Part shown: in pieces, positions 43,374 to 53,306 of the stretch
Numbering within the stretch: position 1 is the first letter of the stretch
How the letters are laid out: each line of letters opens with the position of its first letter
NCBI GenBank assembly: GCA_019459085.1
Contig: JAIBEW010000023.1
Coordinates: 1 to 64,000 of the forward strand
Origin: Kaistella sp.
GTDB lineage: Bacteria > Bacteroidota > Bacteroidia > Flavobacteriales > Weeksellaceae
Direction: 5' to 3'
DNA: 64,000 nt
Position numbers and translations under genes: made by a program
The notes under the pieces: model-generated
What the model saw: the letters and a program-made list of their open reading frames with translations, nothing else
Database searches by the model: none
What the model was told of the DNA's origin: nothing

Positions 43374-44222
43374 CTAAAGGTTTTTATTTACTAAAAAACA
43401 GTTGTAGTAGGTTTTTGATTTTTTGTTTTGCATCGCGTGATAAATATTCTGGTCTTCGGTAAAATTAGTGGATACCTGAAACCTGAAATCATCGGCAAGA
43501 TGCTCTTTAATAAAACCATACATCATTTCGAAATCATTTTCCTCGCAATGAAATTCAATGTACATTCTCTGGATTTTATTAAAAACAGGTTTTAAATCAG
43601 GAATCAATTTGAATTCTGAGCCTTCGATGTCGAGTTTTAAAAAATCTATTTCTTTCTCGAGTTTCTCAATAAAATCTTTCAGTCTTATTTTTGGTATTTT
43701 AGAAGATGAAGCATTTTGTTGATTTTGACCGATGATTTTGCTTCCGGCATTGCCCAATTCTTCAAAATATTCAAAACCGTCGGAATCCGAGACCAGTTTC
43801 TGTTCCAGAAACACACTGTTTTCCCAGTGATAGGAGTTGATGTTCTTCTGAAGGTAACCGGCATTTTTAGTGTCGGGTTCGAAAGCGTACACCAAAGCAT
43901 CTCTGTGAGTCTGTTTAAAATACAGAACGCTTAATCCGATATTCGCGCCACAGTCAATGATCACCGGTGTCGGATTTTCCGTTTCGAAAAGATAAACGGA
44001 GCTCATGAAGATTTCATCCAGGGTATAATAATTCACTTTTTCAAGACCGTAAAACTCAGCGCCGAACAGTTTCGCCGAGTTGCCATTATTCATGATATTT
44101 TCATACAGGCCAACTATCTCTTCAAAACCAAAAAGACTCCCTTTATAAAAAGTTTTTAAATGAGGATATCGAAAAAACTTTTCTAAAACTTTGCGGGTAC
44201 TGTAACTGTTGAAGATGGACAT
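43374..44222 (-). CDS. FkbM family methyltransferase
   Basis: A 282-residue SAM-dependent O-methyltransferase: VIIDCGANIGLSVLYFKQTHRDALVYAFEPD is the SAM-binding motif of FkbM proteins and IDFLKLDIEGSEFKLIPDLKPVFNKIQRMYIEFH the second family motif. Such enzymes methylate sugars on surface polysaccharides. It ends the three-gene unit 46149-43374, three bases after the upstream glycosyltransferase, supporting a polysaccharide role. Confidence 0.88.
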   Translation of the reverse strand: MSIFNSYSTRKVLEKFFRYPHLKTFYKGSLFGFEEIVGLYENIMNNGNSAKLFGAEFYGLEKVNYYTLDEIFMSSVYLFETENPTPVIIDCGANIGLSVLYFKQTHRDALVYAFEPDTKNAGYLQKNINSYHWENSVFLEQKLVSDSDGFEYFEELGNAGSKIIGQNQQNASSSKIPKIRLKDFIEKLEKEIDFLKLDIEGSEFKLIPDLKPVFNKIQRMYIEFHCEENDFEMMYGFIKEHLADDFRFQVSTNFTEDQNIYHAMQNKKSKTYYNCFLVNKNL

Positions 44223-44224
44223 GA

Positions 44225-45187
44225 TTATTTAATTTTTCTTTTGTTCAGGATCTTGTCGGAGATGGAAAGCATAAAACTGCGTACTGGATACAGCCTGAAC
44301 ATCTCTTTTTTTGAAGTATGGAATTTTGTCATTAAATCTTCCTCCACTTTCTCCGCGATTTTTGCATATCCTTCCATCGTCAGAAGTTTTTTATTCTTCT
44401 GCATCGAGGAGATGATTCTTTTAAGAATCCTTTTGTAGGAAACAAATTTTTGGTCTTTCATCGAAAAATCAAAATGCCTGATGAGAATTTTCTTCTGTTT
44501 TTCTGTTTTTTCCACAAAAACATCGCCAACCTGCTGTTCTGCGTGAATCCTGTATTTAAAGTATTTCTCTTCAAACATATGAAACTTCCCATCAATCGTT
44601 GAATTAAGTGCAATCCATTCGTCATGGTGAAAATCTTTGATCACCGGAAAAGGCAGTATTTTGGGAATAAAACTCTTTCTCAGTGCAACTGTGGCACCCG
44701 TGACAATGTTTCCGCAATAGGCAATGATATCAAAATAATTGACTTCGATATTTTTTTCTTTAAAAAATCCGGGCACATCCCAAACAGAATATACATTTAA
44801 CAGATTGTTATTGTCATCCATTCCGTATCCGTTCGACGCCAAAACATCAATCTCAGGATGTTCATCAAAAAATTCGCAGTATTTTTCCGCTTTTTCGGGC
44901 AGCCATTCGTCATCCTGATCCGAAAGAAAAATAATGTCATTTTCACAGAGCGAAATGGCTTTCTCAAAATTTTTGACGCTTCGGAGATTTTTTTCATTCT
45001 GATAGATTCTGAAAACGGAAGGATATTTCTCTTTATATGAATGTAATATCGATATAGTAGCGTCGGTAGATCCGTCGTCGCATACCACAATTTCATCAAC
45101 AGGCCGGGTTTGACTCAGGATCGAATCGAGCTGAATTCCGAGATATTTTTCACCGTTGTAGGTGCAGAGTGCGACTGATGTTTTCAT
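44225..45187 (-). CDS. Glycosyltransferase family 2
   Basis: 320 residues. GT-A fold start: SVALCTYNGEKYLGIQLDSILSQTRPVDEIVVCDDGSTDATISIL, then DIIFLSDQDDEWLPEKAEKYCEFF (the DxD-type metal motif as DQDD), as in rhamnosyl-type GT2 enzymes. The C-terminal half is basic and Lys-rich, suggesting membrane association. ATGA-type overlap with the preceding gene and a 2-base gap to the FkbM gene. Confidence 0.92.
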   Translation of the reverse strand: MKTSVALCTYNGEKYLGIQLDSILSQTRPVDEIVVCDDGSTDATISILHSYKEKYPSVFRIYQNEKNLRSVKNFEKAISLCENDIIFLSDQDDEWLPEKAEKYCEFFDEHPEIDVLASNGYGMDDNNNLLNVYSVWDVPGFFKEKNIEVNYFDIIAYCGNIVTGATVALRKSFIPKILPFPVIKDFHHDEWIALNSTIDGKFHMFEEKYFKYRIHAEQQVGDVFVEKTEKQKKILIRHFDFSMKDQKFVSYKRILKRIISSMQKNKKLLTMEGYAKIAEKVEEDLMTKFHTSKKEMFRLYPVRSFMLSISDKILNKRKIK

Positions 45188-46149
45188 AAATCTAACCGGA
45201 AAACGGTGTTTACCCAGTTGTCCAGAGTGTATTTTCTGTAAATTTCTTCCGGAACGGGGTCGTAAGCCGTTTCAAAAAAAGTTTGTTCTAAATTACTCAA
45301 ATCTTCGTTCAGCACCAAAATATTGTTGGGATTATAAAAATCATAGTGCTTCACGTATGGGTTGGCGGTAATGATTTTACGATTCAGGGCCATCGCTTCA
45401 AATATTCGGAAACTCAGACCAGACTGATGTTCCCGCACCAAATCCAGAATCACTTTTGAAGTTTCATAATATTTGGGAATTTCAGAATGCGGAATTCTTT
45501 TCGAACTAAAAACAAAGTTGCTGTTCTCTTCAGTAAAAGGAAGATTTTTCTTCCATGTTTTTTTTCCGACAATTACAAACCTGCTTTTCAGGCCGAAAGC
45601 GTCCATTTTTTTGCTGATTTCGTAGAGTAGATTGATCCTTTCATCATAAGAACCGAGGTAGAAAAGGTCGTATTTAATGTGCTGCGGATCCGAATTTTTA
45701 TGAGCCAGATAATTGTAGTTGCTGGTTTCCTTAAAACCGTACTTTTCAATGTCTTTTTTGTCGAAAGAAAAAACGGTGTCAAAAAGGTCAATCACTTTAT
45801 CAACCGGATTTCGCACGGTGCTGTCGTACAGATAAGCAATATATTCATCGGTAAATTTTCTGATTTCCAGATGGTATTTCCTTTCAATTGCTTCGGGGTT
45901 GATGACGAGAATTTTATCCTGTTTCCCTAATTTTTTCAGTTTTTCGAGGATGAGTTCCTGCCTGTTGACATTTTTAAGGTTTTTTTTGAGAAAAATTTTA
46001 GACAAAGCGTTTTTCACGCGCGCGCGGGAATTTCGGTGTCTGTATGCCCCAATATTGAGGTGATGAGCCTCGATGCCTTTTTTCCGCAGCGTTTCTACGA
46101 TATGCTGGTCGTAATTCCAGAAATCAAAACTGATCAGGCAAATTTTCAT
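45184..46149 (-). CDS. Glycosyltransferase, CgeB/GT-B-like
   Basis: A 321-residue protein with a Rossmann-like start (MKICLISFDFWNYDQHIVETLRKKG) and a C-terminal half with SYDERINLLYEISKKM, VKVILDLVREHQSGLSFRIFEAMALNRKIITANPYVKHYDFYNPNNILVLNED, where the GLSFRIFEAMA segment is the nucleotide-sugar-binding motif of CgeB-like GT-B glycosyltransferases. First gene of the unit. It diverges from the next glycosyltransferase with about 60 bases between start codons. Donor and acceptor unknown. Confidence 0.82.
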   Translation of the reverse strand: MKICLISFDFWNYDQHIVETLRKKGIEAHHLNIGAYRHRNSRARVKNALSKIFLKKNLKNVNRQELILEKLKKLGKQDKILVINPEAIERKYHLEIRKFTDEYIAYLYDSTVRNPVDKVIDLFDTVFSFDKKDIEKYGFKETSNYNYLAHKNSDPQHIKYDLFYLGSYDERINLLYEISKKMDAFGLKSRFVIVGKKTWKKNLPFTEENSNFVFSSKRIPHSEIPKYYETSKVILDLVREHQSGLSFRIFEAMALNRKIITANPYVKHYDFYNPNNILVLNEDLSNLEQTFFETAYDPVPEEIYRKYTLDNWVNTVFRLDL

Positions 46150-46208
46150 GGGAACAAAAGTAATTATTTGAATCTAATTTTTATATTTTTGAAAAAGAAT
46201 AATTGGTG

Positions 46209-47288
46209 ATGAATAAATCTGTGCTGGTAGATTGCGAACGAATGAAGTACCCGAATTCGGGCATTGCCAATGTCTGCAGATCTTTGATGAAGGGAATTGA
46301 AGATTTGAAACCGGCTTTAGACATTGCCTTTTACGGTCCGGAAAATGAGCTGAAAAAAATCACTTCCAAGCACCGCATTCTCAACACTAAACCGTTGCAT
46401 CGGTTTTTTCCTCAAAAAACTTCCGATTACGGGCTGATTCACGTGAGCCATCAGTTGTCGAAATACTTTCATAGCATTAAAAAGAATCAGAAAAAGATCG
46501 TCACGCTTCACGATCTTAACTTTCTGCATGATGTTTCCAAATCTTCGAAACGTAAAAAATACATCAGGAAAGTTCAGCAAAATATTGGCAATGCCGATTC
46601 AATCGTCTGTATTTCCGAATTTGCGAAGAAGGATTTCCTCGAGCATGCGCATTTTTTTAAGTTGAAAGAAAATGTTTCGGTAGAAGTGGTGCATAACGGG
46701 CTGGTTTTTCCGGAACTAAAGAATTTCACATCAGAAACTTACGGATTTTTGAAATCCGGAAAATATCTTTTATCGGTTGGAGTGCTGTTTCCGAAGAAAA
46801 ATCAGCTGGTTTTGCTTGATTTTTTAGCCAAAACAGATCTTGATCTGGTTCTGGTCGCCTCTTCTTCGAAACCGGACTATAAAAATCTTTTTCTGGAGAA
46901 AGTAAAGGAACTCAAACTGGAAAAAAGAGTCCATATTTTGGAAAATGTGGAAGAAAATGAGAAGTTTTTTCTGCTTCAGAACTGTGAGGCCTATGTTCAT
47001 CCGTCGCTTGCTGAAGGGTTTGGCATTCCGCCACTTGAAGCGTTCTATTTCGGAAAACCGGTGCTCCTGAGCAGACTCACGAGTCTGCCGGAAATTGGTG
47101 GCGATCTGGCTTTTTATTTTGATGATTTTTCCGCTGAAAAAATGGCCGCTACATTTGCTGAAGGCATGGAAATTTTTAACAGTGACCGGCAGAATTTAGA
47201 GAAAAAATACCGGGCAAGAGCATCGGAATTTTCTTATCTGAATATGGCCGAAAACTATCTGAAAGTATATCAAAAACTGTTAAAATAG
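46209..47288 (+). CDS. Glycosyltransferase family 4 (GT-B)
   Basis: 359 residues. The ORF track begins at a TTG two codons early; ATG 46209 is used. N-terminal SVLVDCERMKYPNSGIANVCRSLMKGI and C-terminal VHPSLAEGFGIPPLEAFYFGKPVLLSRLTSLPEIGGDLAFYFD, the EX7E retaining GT4 motif (E at AEGFGIPPLEA). TATTTTTG at 46184-46191 is its -7 element. Its 3' end overlaps the convergent deacetylase gene by nine bases, so no terminator can separate them. Confidence 0.93.
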   Translation: MNKSVLVDCERMKYPNSGIANVCRSLMKGIEDLKPALDIAFYGPENELKKITSKHRILNTKPLHRFFPQKTSDYGLIHVSHQLSKYFHSIKKNQKKIVTLHDLNFLHDVSKSSKRKKYIRKVQQNIGNADSIVCISEFAKKDFLEHAHFFKLKENVSVEVVHNGLVFPELKNFTSETYGFLKSGKYLLSVGVLFPKKNQLVLLDFLAKTDLDLVLVASSSKPDYKNLFLEKVKELKLEKRVHILENVEENEKFFLLQNCEAYVHPSLAEGFGIPPLEAFYFGKPVLLSRLTSLPEIGGDLAFYFDDFSAEKMAATFAEGMEIFNSDRQNLEKKYRARASEFSYLNMAENYLKVYQKLLK

Positions 47289-48038
47289 CTTCAGTTTTCC
47301 CAGAATTATTTTCCATTTGAACGCGGAAAGGGTAGTGGAGTTTTTAATATCCATCCGGTTCAACGTGTAAGGGTTTTTTCGCGGGAAAGCATTGATTTTA
47401 TTCCCGATGCGCAAGGCGAATTCAATTTTATTTTCTTTGATTATTTTAAAAAATTCCTGTGTCTGAGGAAATCTGCCGTAAGGATAAGCCAGGACTTTTG
47501 TAAATGGAATTTGATTTTTTTCTAAAACTTCCATATTTTTCTGAAGATCGGCATGAATTTCTTCCGGCGTCAGCTGTTCATAATTGCGGTGGGTGTGACT
47601 GTGAAGCCCGATTTCAACCAAATTTTTATCAAGATTTCTGATTTCGTCGAAGGTCATAAAAATTCCGTCGCGGTTTTTTTCGATCAACTGAGTCGCAATA
47701 AAGATGGTGGCTTTAAAATCATACTTTTCCAGGAGCGGAAGCAGGTTTTTTTTGTTATTCAGATAGCCGTCATCAAAAGTAATGATGATCTTTTTTTCTG
47801 AAGCTTTCAATGCATTGAGTTCGTTGAAAAACAAAGTTTTATAGCCGTTCTTTTTAAGCAGAGCAAACTGTCTGTCAAGATTTTCCACCGTTACCGTCAG
47901 TTCGTTTTCCGCAACCGGAAGAACGTGATGGTACATTAAAACCGGCAGCCTTTTTTCCGGCGTCAGAAAAAGGTAAAGTTGATATTTGATGATCAAAAAA
48001 AGAAGAACGGCCAAAAGCAGCCAAAGCAGAATACTCAT
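47280..48038 (-). CDS. Polysaccharide deacetylase family protein
   Basis: 252 residues with an N-terminal membrane anchor (ILLWLLLAVLLFLIIKYQLYLFL). NodB-homology domain: PVLMYHHVL, IITFDDGYLNNKKNLLPLLEKYDFKATIFIA (metal/base Asp pair in TFDDG), and EIGLHSHTHRNYEQLT (metal-binding HSHTH). Acts on cell-surface or lipid-linked glycans outside the membrane. Overlaps the preceding glycosyltransferase by four bases (ATGA). Confidence 0.93.
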   Translation of the reverse strand: MSILLWLLLAVLLFLIIKYQLYLFLTPEKRLPVLMYHHVLPVAENELTVTVENLDRQFALLKKNGYKTLFFNELNALKASEKKIIITFDDGYLNNKKNLLPLLEKYDFKATIFIATQLIEKNRDGIFMTFDEIRNLDKNLVEIGLHSHTHRNYEQLTPEEIHADLQKNMEVLEKNQIPFTKVLAYPYGRFPQTQEFFKIIKENKIEFALRIGNKINAFPRKNPYTLNRMDIKNSTTLSAFKWKIILGKLKLF

Positions 48039-48787
48039 TTTTTACTGATTTCGTACAGTTTCATGTATTTCAAAAACGTGTAAAAAGAAGCGGTGACAGC
48101 AATATAAAATCCTGCAAGTCCGTCGAGAAAGCCCAGTCTGAAAAAATAGGTTTTAAAGAACTGAAAAAAAGGAGCAAACAGGATATTAAAAACACCGGCT
48201 TTTTTTCCTTTACTTTTCATTTTTTTCGCCATCATTGAGGTGTATCGGTTGGATTTCTCTAGATGATGAAAGATATTTTCGTAGGTATAATGATGGAGTC
48301 TTCCTTCCAAAGTTCCCACTTCATCGGAAGTGATGAACGTTTCGTGAACGACATCATCAGAATATTTTCCGTGTTTTTTCATGAAGAATCGCTCGCGGAA
48401 AACCTTTCCCCAACCGCCGTATTTCAGTTCTTTTCCAAGGAAATGATTGGAAAATTCAATAGTATAGACCTTGAAATCACTTTCCTGCTTTCCTGCTATT
48501 TCTTTGATCGACTTCAGTGCGGCTGCATCAGGAATTTCATCGGCATCCAGAAAAAGAATCCAGTTTCCTGAACATTGCTGAAGCGCGAAATTTTTCTGAC
48601 TTCCGTAACCTTCAAAATTTTTCTGTAAAAACTTTACGTTGCTGAATTTTCTGCAGATTTCTGCTGTCCTGTCGGTGCTGAAAGAATCTACAATCACGAT
48701 TTCATCTGCCAAATCCTTGACGGAATTCAGCATTTTTTCAATGATTCTTTCTTCATTGAAGGTGATGACAGCAACGGAGAGGTTCAT
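48035..48787 (-). CDS. Glycosyltransferase family 2 (LPS-core WaaE-like)
   Basis: 250 residues: SVAVITFNEERIIEKMLNSVKDLADEIVIVDSFSTDRTAEICRKF, NWILFLDADEIPDA (DxD), then KVYTIEFSNHFLGKELKYGGWGKVFRERFFMKKHGKYSDDVVHETF, the pattern of WaaE/KdtX beta-1,4-glucosyltransferases that act on lipopolysaccharide core. A hydrophobic C-terminal segment follows. Starts one base before the rocD stop codon, so it is cotranscribed with rocD. Confidence 0.9.
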   Translation of the reverse strand: MNLSVAVITFNEERIIEKMLNSVKDLADEIVIVDSFSTDRTAEICRKFSNVKFLQKNFEGYGSQKNFALQQCSGNWILFLDADEIPDAAALKSIKEIAGKQESDFKVYTIEFSNHFLGKELKYGGWGKVFRERFFMKKHGKYSDDVVHETFITSDEVGTLEGRLHHYTYENIFHHLEKSNRYTSMMAKKMKSKGKKAGVFNILFAPFFQFFKTYFFRLGFLDGLAGFYIAVTASFYTFLKYMKLYEISKK

Positions 48788-50029
48788 TTATTTTTTAAAA
48801 TCGGTAATTGTTTCCTCGATGATTCTCGCGCAGTGCAGAATCTGTTCTTCTGTAATCACCAAAGGCGGTGCAAGACGAATGATGTTGCCGTGAGTTGGTT
48901 TGGCAAGCAGACCGTTTTCCTTCAGTTTTAAGCATAGATTCCAGGCGGTAGAACTTTCCGGAGTGTCATTGATCAAAATTGCATTCAGTAGGCCTTTTCC
49001 GCGGACACCGGTGATGAGATCAGTTTTTTCGATAATTTTTTCGATTTCGTTTCTGAAAAGCTGTCCGAGTTCTTCGGCTCTTTCCGAAAGATTTTCCTCT
49101 TCCACTACGTCCAAAGCGGCCATTGCAACGGCGCAGGCCAGAGGATTTCCGCCAAAAGTGGAACCGTGCTGTCCGGGATGGATGACGTTCATGATTTCGT
49201 TGTTTGCCAATACTGCCGAAACAGGGTACATTCCGCCGGAAAGTGCTTTTCCGAGGATCAGAATGTCGGGCTGAACGTTTTCGTGATGACAGGCAATCAG
49301 TTTTCCGGTTCTTGCGATGCCGGTCTGTACTTCGTCGGCAATAAAAAGAACGTTGTGTTTTTTACAAAGTTCAGAAGCCGATTTCAAATAACCTGCATCA
49401 GGAACATAAACTCCGGCTTCGCCTTGAATTGGTTCTACAAGAAATGCAGCAATATTCTTAGCATCGCTTTCCAGAATTTTTTCTAAAGCATCTAAGTCGT
49501 TGTAGGGGATTTTAACAAATCCCGGTGTGAAAGGCCCGTAATTATTGCTCGCATCCGGATCGTTGGAGAAGGAAACAATCGTAGTCGTTCTTCCGTGGAA
49601 ATTATTTTCGCAGACAATTATTTTTGCAGCATTTTCCGGAATTCCTTTTACTTCGTAACTCCATTTCCTTGCTAATTTTACAGCTGTTTCTACGGCTTCT
49701 GCGCCTGAGTTCATCGGCAAAACTTTATCAAAACCGAAAAGTTCAGTAATTTTTTTCTCGTATTCCCCCAATTTCGAATTGTGGAAAGCACGAGAAGTCA
49801 AAGCCAGTTTTGAAGCCTGATTCACCAGCGCTTCCACGATTTTTGGGTGTGAATGTCCTTGATTTACAGCAGAATAAGCCGAAAGAAAATCGTAATATTT
49901 TTTACCTTCAACATCCCAGACAAAAACGCCTTCCCCACTTTCCAGAACCACCGGAAGCGGATGGTAATTATGGGCGCCGTGTTTTTCTTCAAGTTCTATG
50001 AAATAGGAGGATCTGTTGATGGTTTGCAT
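48788..50029 (-). CDS. rocD: Ornithine--oxo-acid aminotransferase
   Basis: 413 residues, PLP fold-type I class III. Converts ornithine and 2-oxoglutarate to glutamate-5-semialdehyde and glutamate. Landmarks: [75 protein letters not shown] and [15 protein letters not shown] with the PLP Lys. The ORF track start is 13 residues too early; [15 protein letters not shown] at 50029 is standard. Odd placement: it heads the unit that continues into a glycosyltransferase and a polysaccharide deacetylase. Confidence 0.96.
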   Translation of the reverse strand: MQTINRSSYFIELEEKHGAHNYHPLPVVLESGEGVFVWDVEGKKYYDFLSAYSAVNQGHSHPKIVEALVNQASKLALTSRAFHNSKLGEYEKKITELFGFDKVLPMNSGAEAVETAVKLARKWSYEVKGIPENAAKIIVCENNFHGRTTTIVSFSNDPDASNNYGPFTPGFVKIPYNDLDALEKILESDAKNIAAFLVEPIQGEAGVYVPDAGYLKSASELCKKHNVLFIADEVQTGIARTGKLIACHHENVQPDILILGKALSGGMYPVSAVLANNEIMNVIHPGQHGSTFGGNPLACAVAMAALDVVEEENLSERAEELGQLFRNEIEKIIEKTDLITGVRGKGLLNAILINDTPESSTAWNLCLKLKENGLLAKPTHGNIIRLAPPLVITEEQILHCARIIEETITDFKK

Positions 50030-50093
50030 TATTCTGTATTTGAGACAAAAATAATGATTTATTTTCAAGTGAGAGTAGAAACGGCGCAGATCA

Positions 50094-50612
50094 TCAATAG
50101 CGGTCGAAATCTACATAAATAACGCAACCGGGAAAAATCACCTCAAGTTCAATGACTTTTTCTAAAATAAGGTCTCTTTCCATTTCGGGGTAGGAGCCGT
50201 CTTTGGCTTGTCTGGTTGCGGAGACATACAGTTCCTTCAGATTTTTCAGCTGATTGAGTTCATGAAGATCTTCCAGAATAATTCCGGTTCTCCAGACATC
50301 CAGATATTCCAGATCAGTGAGCTGGTTGAGATAGGGCAGGCTTTTTCTGGTGATCTTCGGATGTTTCATCAGCGTTAAACTGGTAAGCTTCTTAACTTTT
50401 GAAATAGATTTTACGGCCTCGTCGCTAATCTCGGTCTGCTTCAGATAAATGGAATCTGCAATTTCAACCTTATCGAAAAGTATACCGATATAGTCGTCGT
50501 CAACTATCGAATCGATACTTGTGAAGCCCGGAATTTCTTTGGGGATCTGTTTGGAGTCTTTAATTCCGGCAAAAAGCCACCAAAAGTGTTTTTCAGCGCC
50601 CTTGAGTTTCAT
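50094..50612 (-). CDS. Leucine-rich-repeat-like protein
   Basis: A 172-residue protein without a signal peptide. Residues about 70-145 show a weak LRR rhythm ([60 protein letters not shown]). The C-terminus ends [14 protein letters not shown]. Likely cytoplasmic or secreted in a nonclassical way; no function known. It shares a spacing of 25 bases with the secreted protein gene upstream and may be cotranscribed with it. Confidence 0.7.
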   Translation of the reverse strand: MKLKGAEKHFWWLFAGIKDSKQIPKEIPGFTSIDSIVDDDYIGILFDKVEIADSIYLKQTEISDEAVKSISKVKKLTSLTLMKHPKITRKSLPYLNQLTDLEYLDVWRTGIILEDLHELNQLKNLKELYVSATRQAKDGSYPEMERDLILEKVIELEVIFPGCVIYVDFDRY

Positions 50613-50637
50613 CTTTTTTGAAGTTAATTTGTCAGAA

Positions 50638-51138
50638 TCAGTCGTACCAGTATTCTTTAGTCACTATAAAACCGGCCTTTTTAAAAGCATTCTGGATTTC
50701 TATTCCCAAATTTTCATTGTTTTTCTCGTTGGAGAGATACGGAAAAAAGAGATAGTATTTTATGGTTTCTTCTTTCGTTTCTCCTTCGATAATGGTGGTA
50801 GTGGTGACAGTGACACTGTCCCGCGGTGTTTCGAAGATAATATTGATGTCTTTACCGATGTTTTTTATGGCACTTAAAGGAACTTCCTGTTTAATGACTT
50901 GAACGCCTGTGAAATACGGACTGGTTTTGGTGATTTTAAATGACAGTATTTTTTCGTTGCTGATGGTGAACGGTTCAACAATCGTAATGGTGTCGCCGTT
51001 AAAATTGGGAGACTTGAGTTGATGTTTCACTTCTTTTTTCAGTTCGCGGTTCAGGATTTTGAGCAGGGTTTTTTCCTGCGCCGAAATATTGACGCAAAAA
51101 GAAAGAAAAAAGAGGAATAAAAACCAATTTCTTGCCAT
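50638..51138 (-). CDS. Secreted protein of unknown function
   Basis: 166 residues; the ORF track adds eight. Signal MARNWFLFLFFLSFCVNISAQ. The mature protein alternates Lys/Glu-rich helices with short strands (SFKITKTSPYFTGVQVIKQEVPLSAIKNIGKDINIIFETPRD). I do not recognise it. Confidence 0.7.
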   Translation of the reverse strand: MARNWFLFLFFLSFCVNISAQEKTLLKILNRELKKEVKHQLKSPNFNGDTITIVEPFTISNEKILSFKITKTSPYFTGVQVIKQEVPLSAIKNIGKDINIIFETPRDSVTVTTTTIIEGETKEETIKYYLFFPYLSNEKNNENLGIEIQNAFKKAGFIVTKEYWYD

Positions 51139-51183
51139 AATTCGTTCTGAATGAAGTTTCATTTTCTGCAGATTTTCACGATG

Positions 51184-51663
51184 CTATTCTTTAGTGCCGT
51201 AACTCAGTATGCCTATTTTCTCCTCTTCAATCATTGCAGTTACAAAGCTGTATTTGGAACCTGCCTTAGTCCATTCTTTTCTTTCCTTCATCTTGCCATC
51301 AGTCCATTTAACGGTACTTGTCTCAGAGATAAATCCCTTATCTCTTAGCTCCATTTCTATAAAAGCGTTATTGGGAGCACCACCATATGTCAATACCACG
51401 AAATCAATTTTACCATTGGTTGTATACTCTACTTCAACTTCATTGTATGTTTTTTCAAAATATAGCAAATCGCCGAATTCTCCTGATGCTTCATCAACTT
51501 CAGCATCGCTGAAACCTTTGTCTTTCATAAAGGAATTGACGGTTTGCCTTGTCGTCTGATGAACGATATCGTTGACGAGCGCCAGTTTTTCGTTACTGAA
51601 TTTGGTCTGTCCAAAAAGTAGGGATGTCTGAACACAAAAAAGCAAAAGAAGTAAGTTTTTCAT
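51184..51663 (-). CDS. Small secreted protein of unknown function
   Basis: 159 residues, signal MKNLLLLLFCVQTSLLFGQ. Mature part acidic N-terminal half (KGFSDAEVDEASGEFGDLLYFEKTYNEVEVEY) then a charged C-terminal region (TDGKMKERKEWTKAGSKYSFVTAMIEEEKIGILSYG). Family unknown. The next gene starts 45 bases downstream on the same strand. Confidence 0.7.
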   Translation of the reverse strand: MKNLLLLLFCVQTSLLFGQTKFSNEKLALVNDIVHQTTRQTVNSFMKDKGFSDAEVDEASGEFGDLLYFEKTYNEVEVEYTTNGKIDFVVLTYGGAPNNAFIEMELRDKGFISETSTVKWTDGKMKERKEWTKAGSKYSFVTAMIEEEKIGILSYGTKE

Positions 51664-51865
51664 GGTTTTAGTTATTAAAGGTTAATTTTTTATCAAATAT
51701 ATGATAAAATCAGGTTTGTTCTGTTTTTTTGACATATTTTTCTTTAAATGAATGAAAATAGATCTGAAGATTTATCAATAATGATGAAGATTTGTTATTG
51801 AATTGTTTATGATATACATGAAAAAGGCCGGTAAAAATACCGGCCTTAAAATATGTTTGATAAAA
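51664..51865. other. Intergenic stretch, 202 bp
   Basis: AT-rich. Contains the accC terminator at 51824-51847. No open frame, no promoter consensus of note for the left gene. Confidence 0.4.
51821..51847 (-). terminator. accC terminator
   Basis: AAGGCCGGTA, loop AAAA, TACCGGCCTT: perfect 10-bp GC-rich stem; on the - strand followed by TTTTTC. Confidence 0.92.
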
Positions 51866-53218
51866 TTAATTATCAAAATTTCTGTCCATTACAAAATCTT
51901 CCATGAATTTGGTTGTATAGTTTCCGGCAAGATAATCTTCGTTTTCCATCAGCTGTCTGTGGAAAGGAATGGTGGTCTTTACGCCTTCAATATAAAATTC
52001 TTCCAGAGCGCGTTTCATTTTTGCAATGGCTTCTTCTCGGGTTTGTGCCGTTGTAATGAGCTTTGCGATCATTGAATCGTAGTTGGATGGAATGGTATAA
52101 CCCGAATAAACATGGGTATCTACACGGATTCCGTGTCCGCCCGGAATGTTCAGTTCGGTGATTTTTCCCGGAGAAGGTCTGAAATCGTTGAATGGATCCT
52201 CAGCATTGATTCTGCATTCAATAGAATGAAGTTTCGGATAATAGTTGATACCGGAAATCGGCGTTCCTGAAGCCAAAAGAATCTGCTCTCTGATCAGGTC
52301 ATAATCTACGACTTGTTCAGTAATCGGATGCTCTACTTGGATTCTGGTGTTCATTTCCATGAAATAAAAGTTCCGGTCTTTATCCACCAGGAATTCAATC
52401 GTTCCAACTCCTTCGTAACCAATGTATTCAGCAGCTTTTACCGCAGCATTACCCATTTTTTCACGAAGTTCGTCCGTCATAAACGGTGAAGGTGTTTCTT
52501 CCGTCAGTTTCTGGTTTCTTCTCTGTACAGAACAGTCTCTTTCAGAAAGATGACAGGCTTTTCCGTACTGGTCCCCCGCAACCTGAATTTCGATATGTCT
52601 AGGTTCAACAATCAGTTTTTCCATGTACATTCCGCCGTTTCCGAAAGCTGCTGTAGCTTCCTGAACTGCAGATTCCCAGTGTTCCTGTAAATCTTCGGCT
52701 TTCCACACGGCTCTCATTCCTTTTCCGCCACCACCTGCTGTTGCTTTGATCATGACCGGATATCCAACTTCTTCAGCTAATTTTAACGCCGTTTCATAGT
52801 TTTCAATAAGGCCTTCAGAACCGGGAACACAAGGAACGCCGGCTTCCTTCATCGTAGCTTTTGCATTGGCTTTATCACCCATTCTGTCGATCTGTTCCGG
52901 AGTAGCACCGATAAATTTGATGCCGTTCTGCTGACAGATTCTTGAAAAATTGGAATTTTCTGAAAGAAATCCATAACCAGGGTGAATCGCGTCGGCATTG
53001 GTAATTTCAGCCGCAGCGATGATATTTGAAATCTTAAGATACGAATCCTTGCTCATTGGCGGACCGATACACACTGCTTCATCAGCAAACCTGACGTGCA
53101 AGCTGTCTTTATCGGCTGTGGAATAAACGGCTACGGTTTTGATTCCCATTTCCTTGCAGGTACGCAGGATACGCATTGCAATTTCGCCTCTGTTGGCTAT
53201 TAATATTTTTTTAAACAT
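51866..53218 (-). CDS. accC: Acetyl-CoA carboxylase, biotin carboxylase subunit
   Basis: 450 residues. ATP-grasp enzyme: [75 protein letters not shown] (glycine-rich ATP loop), [16 protein letters not shown] (catalytic Arg and Glu region). Carboxylates the biotin of BCCP with bicarbonate and ATP. Last gene of the pdxA-to-accC block; 88 bases separate it from accB. Confidence 0.98.
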   Translation of the reverse strand: MFKKILIANRGEIAMRILRTCKEMGIKTVAVYSTADKDSLHVRFADEAVCIGPPMSKDSYLKISNIIAAAEITNADAIHPGYGFLSENSNFSRICQQNGIKFIGATPEQIDRMGDKANAKATMKEAGVPCVPGSEGLIENYETALKLAEEVGYPVMIKATAGGGGKGMRAVWKAEDLQEHWESAVQEATAAFGNGGMYMEKLIVEPRHIEIQVAGDQYGKACHLSERDCSVQRRNQKLTEETPSPFMTDELREKMGNAAVKAAEYIGYEGVGTIEFLVDKDRNFYFMEMNTRIQVEHPITEQVVDYDLIREQILLASGTPISGINYYPKLHSIECRINAEDPFNDFRPSPGKITELNIPGGHGIRVDTHVYSGYTIPSNYDSMIAKLITTAQTREEAIAKMKRALEEFYIEGVKTTIPFHRQLMENEDYLAGNYTTKFMEDFVMDRNFDN

Positions 53219-53306
53219 CTTCTGGAGAAATTTTAAATTAAAATTTGAATTTTAAATTATTTTAAATGATGGTCATCTAAAATTATCATCTGTAATTTAA
53301 AATCCC

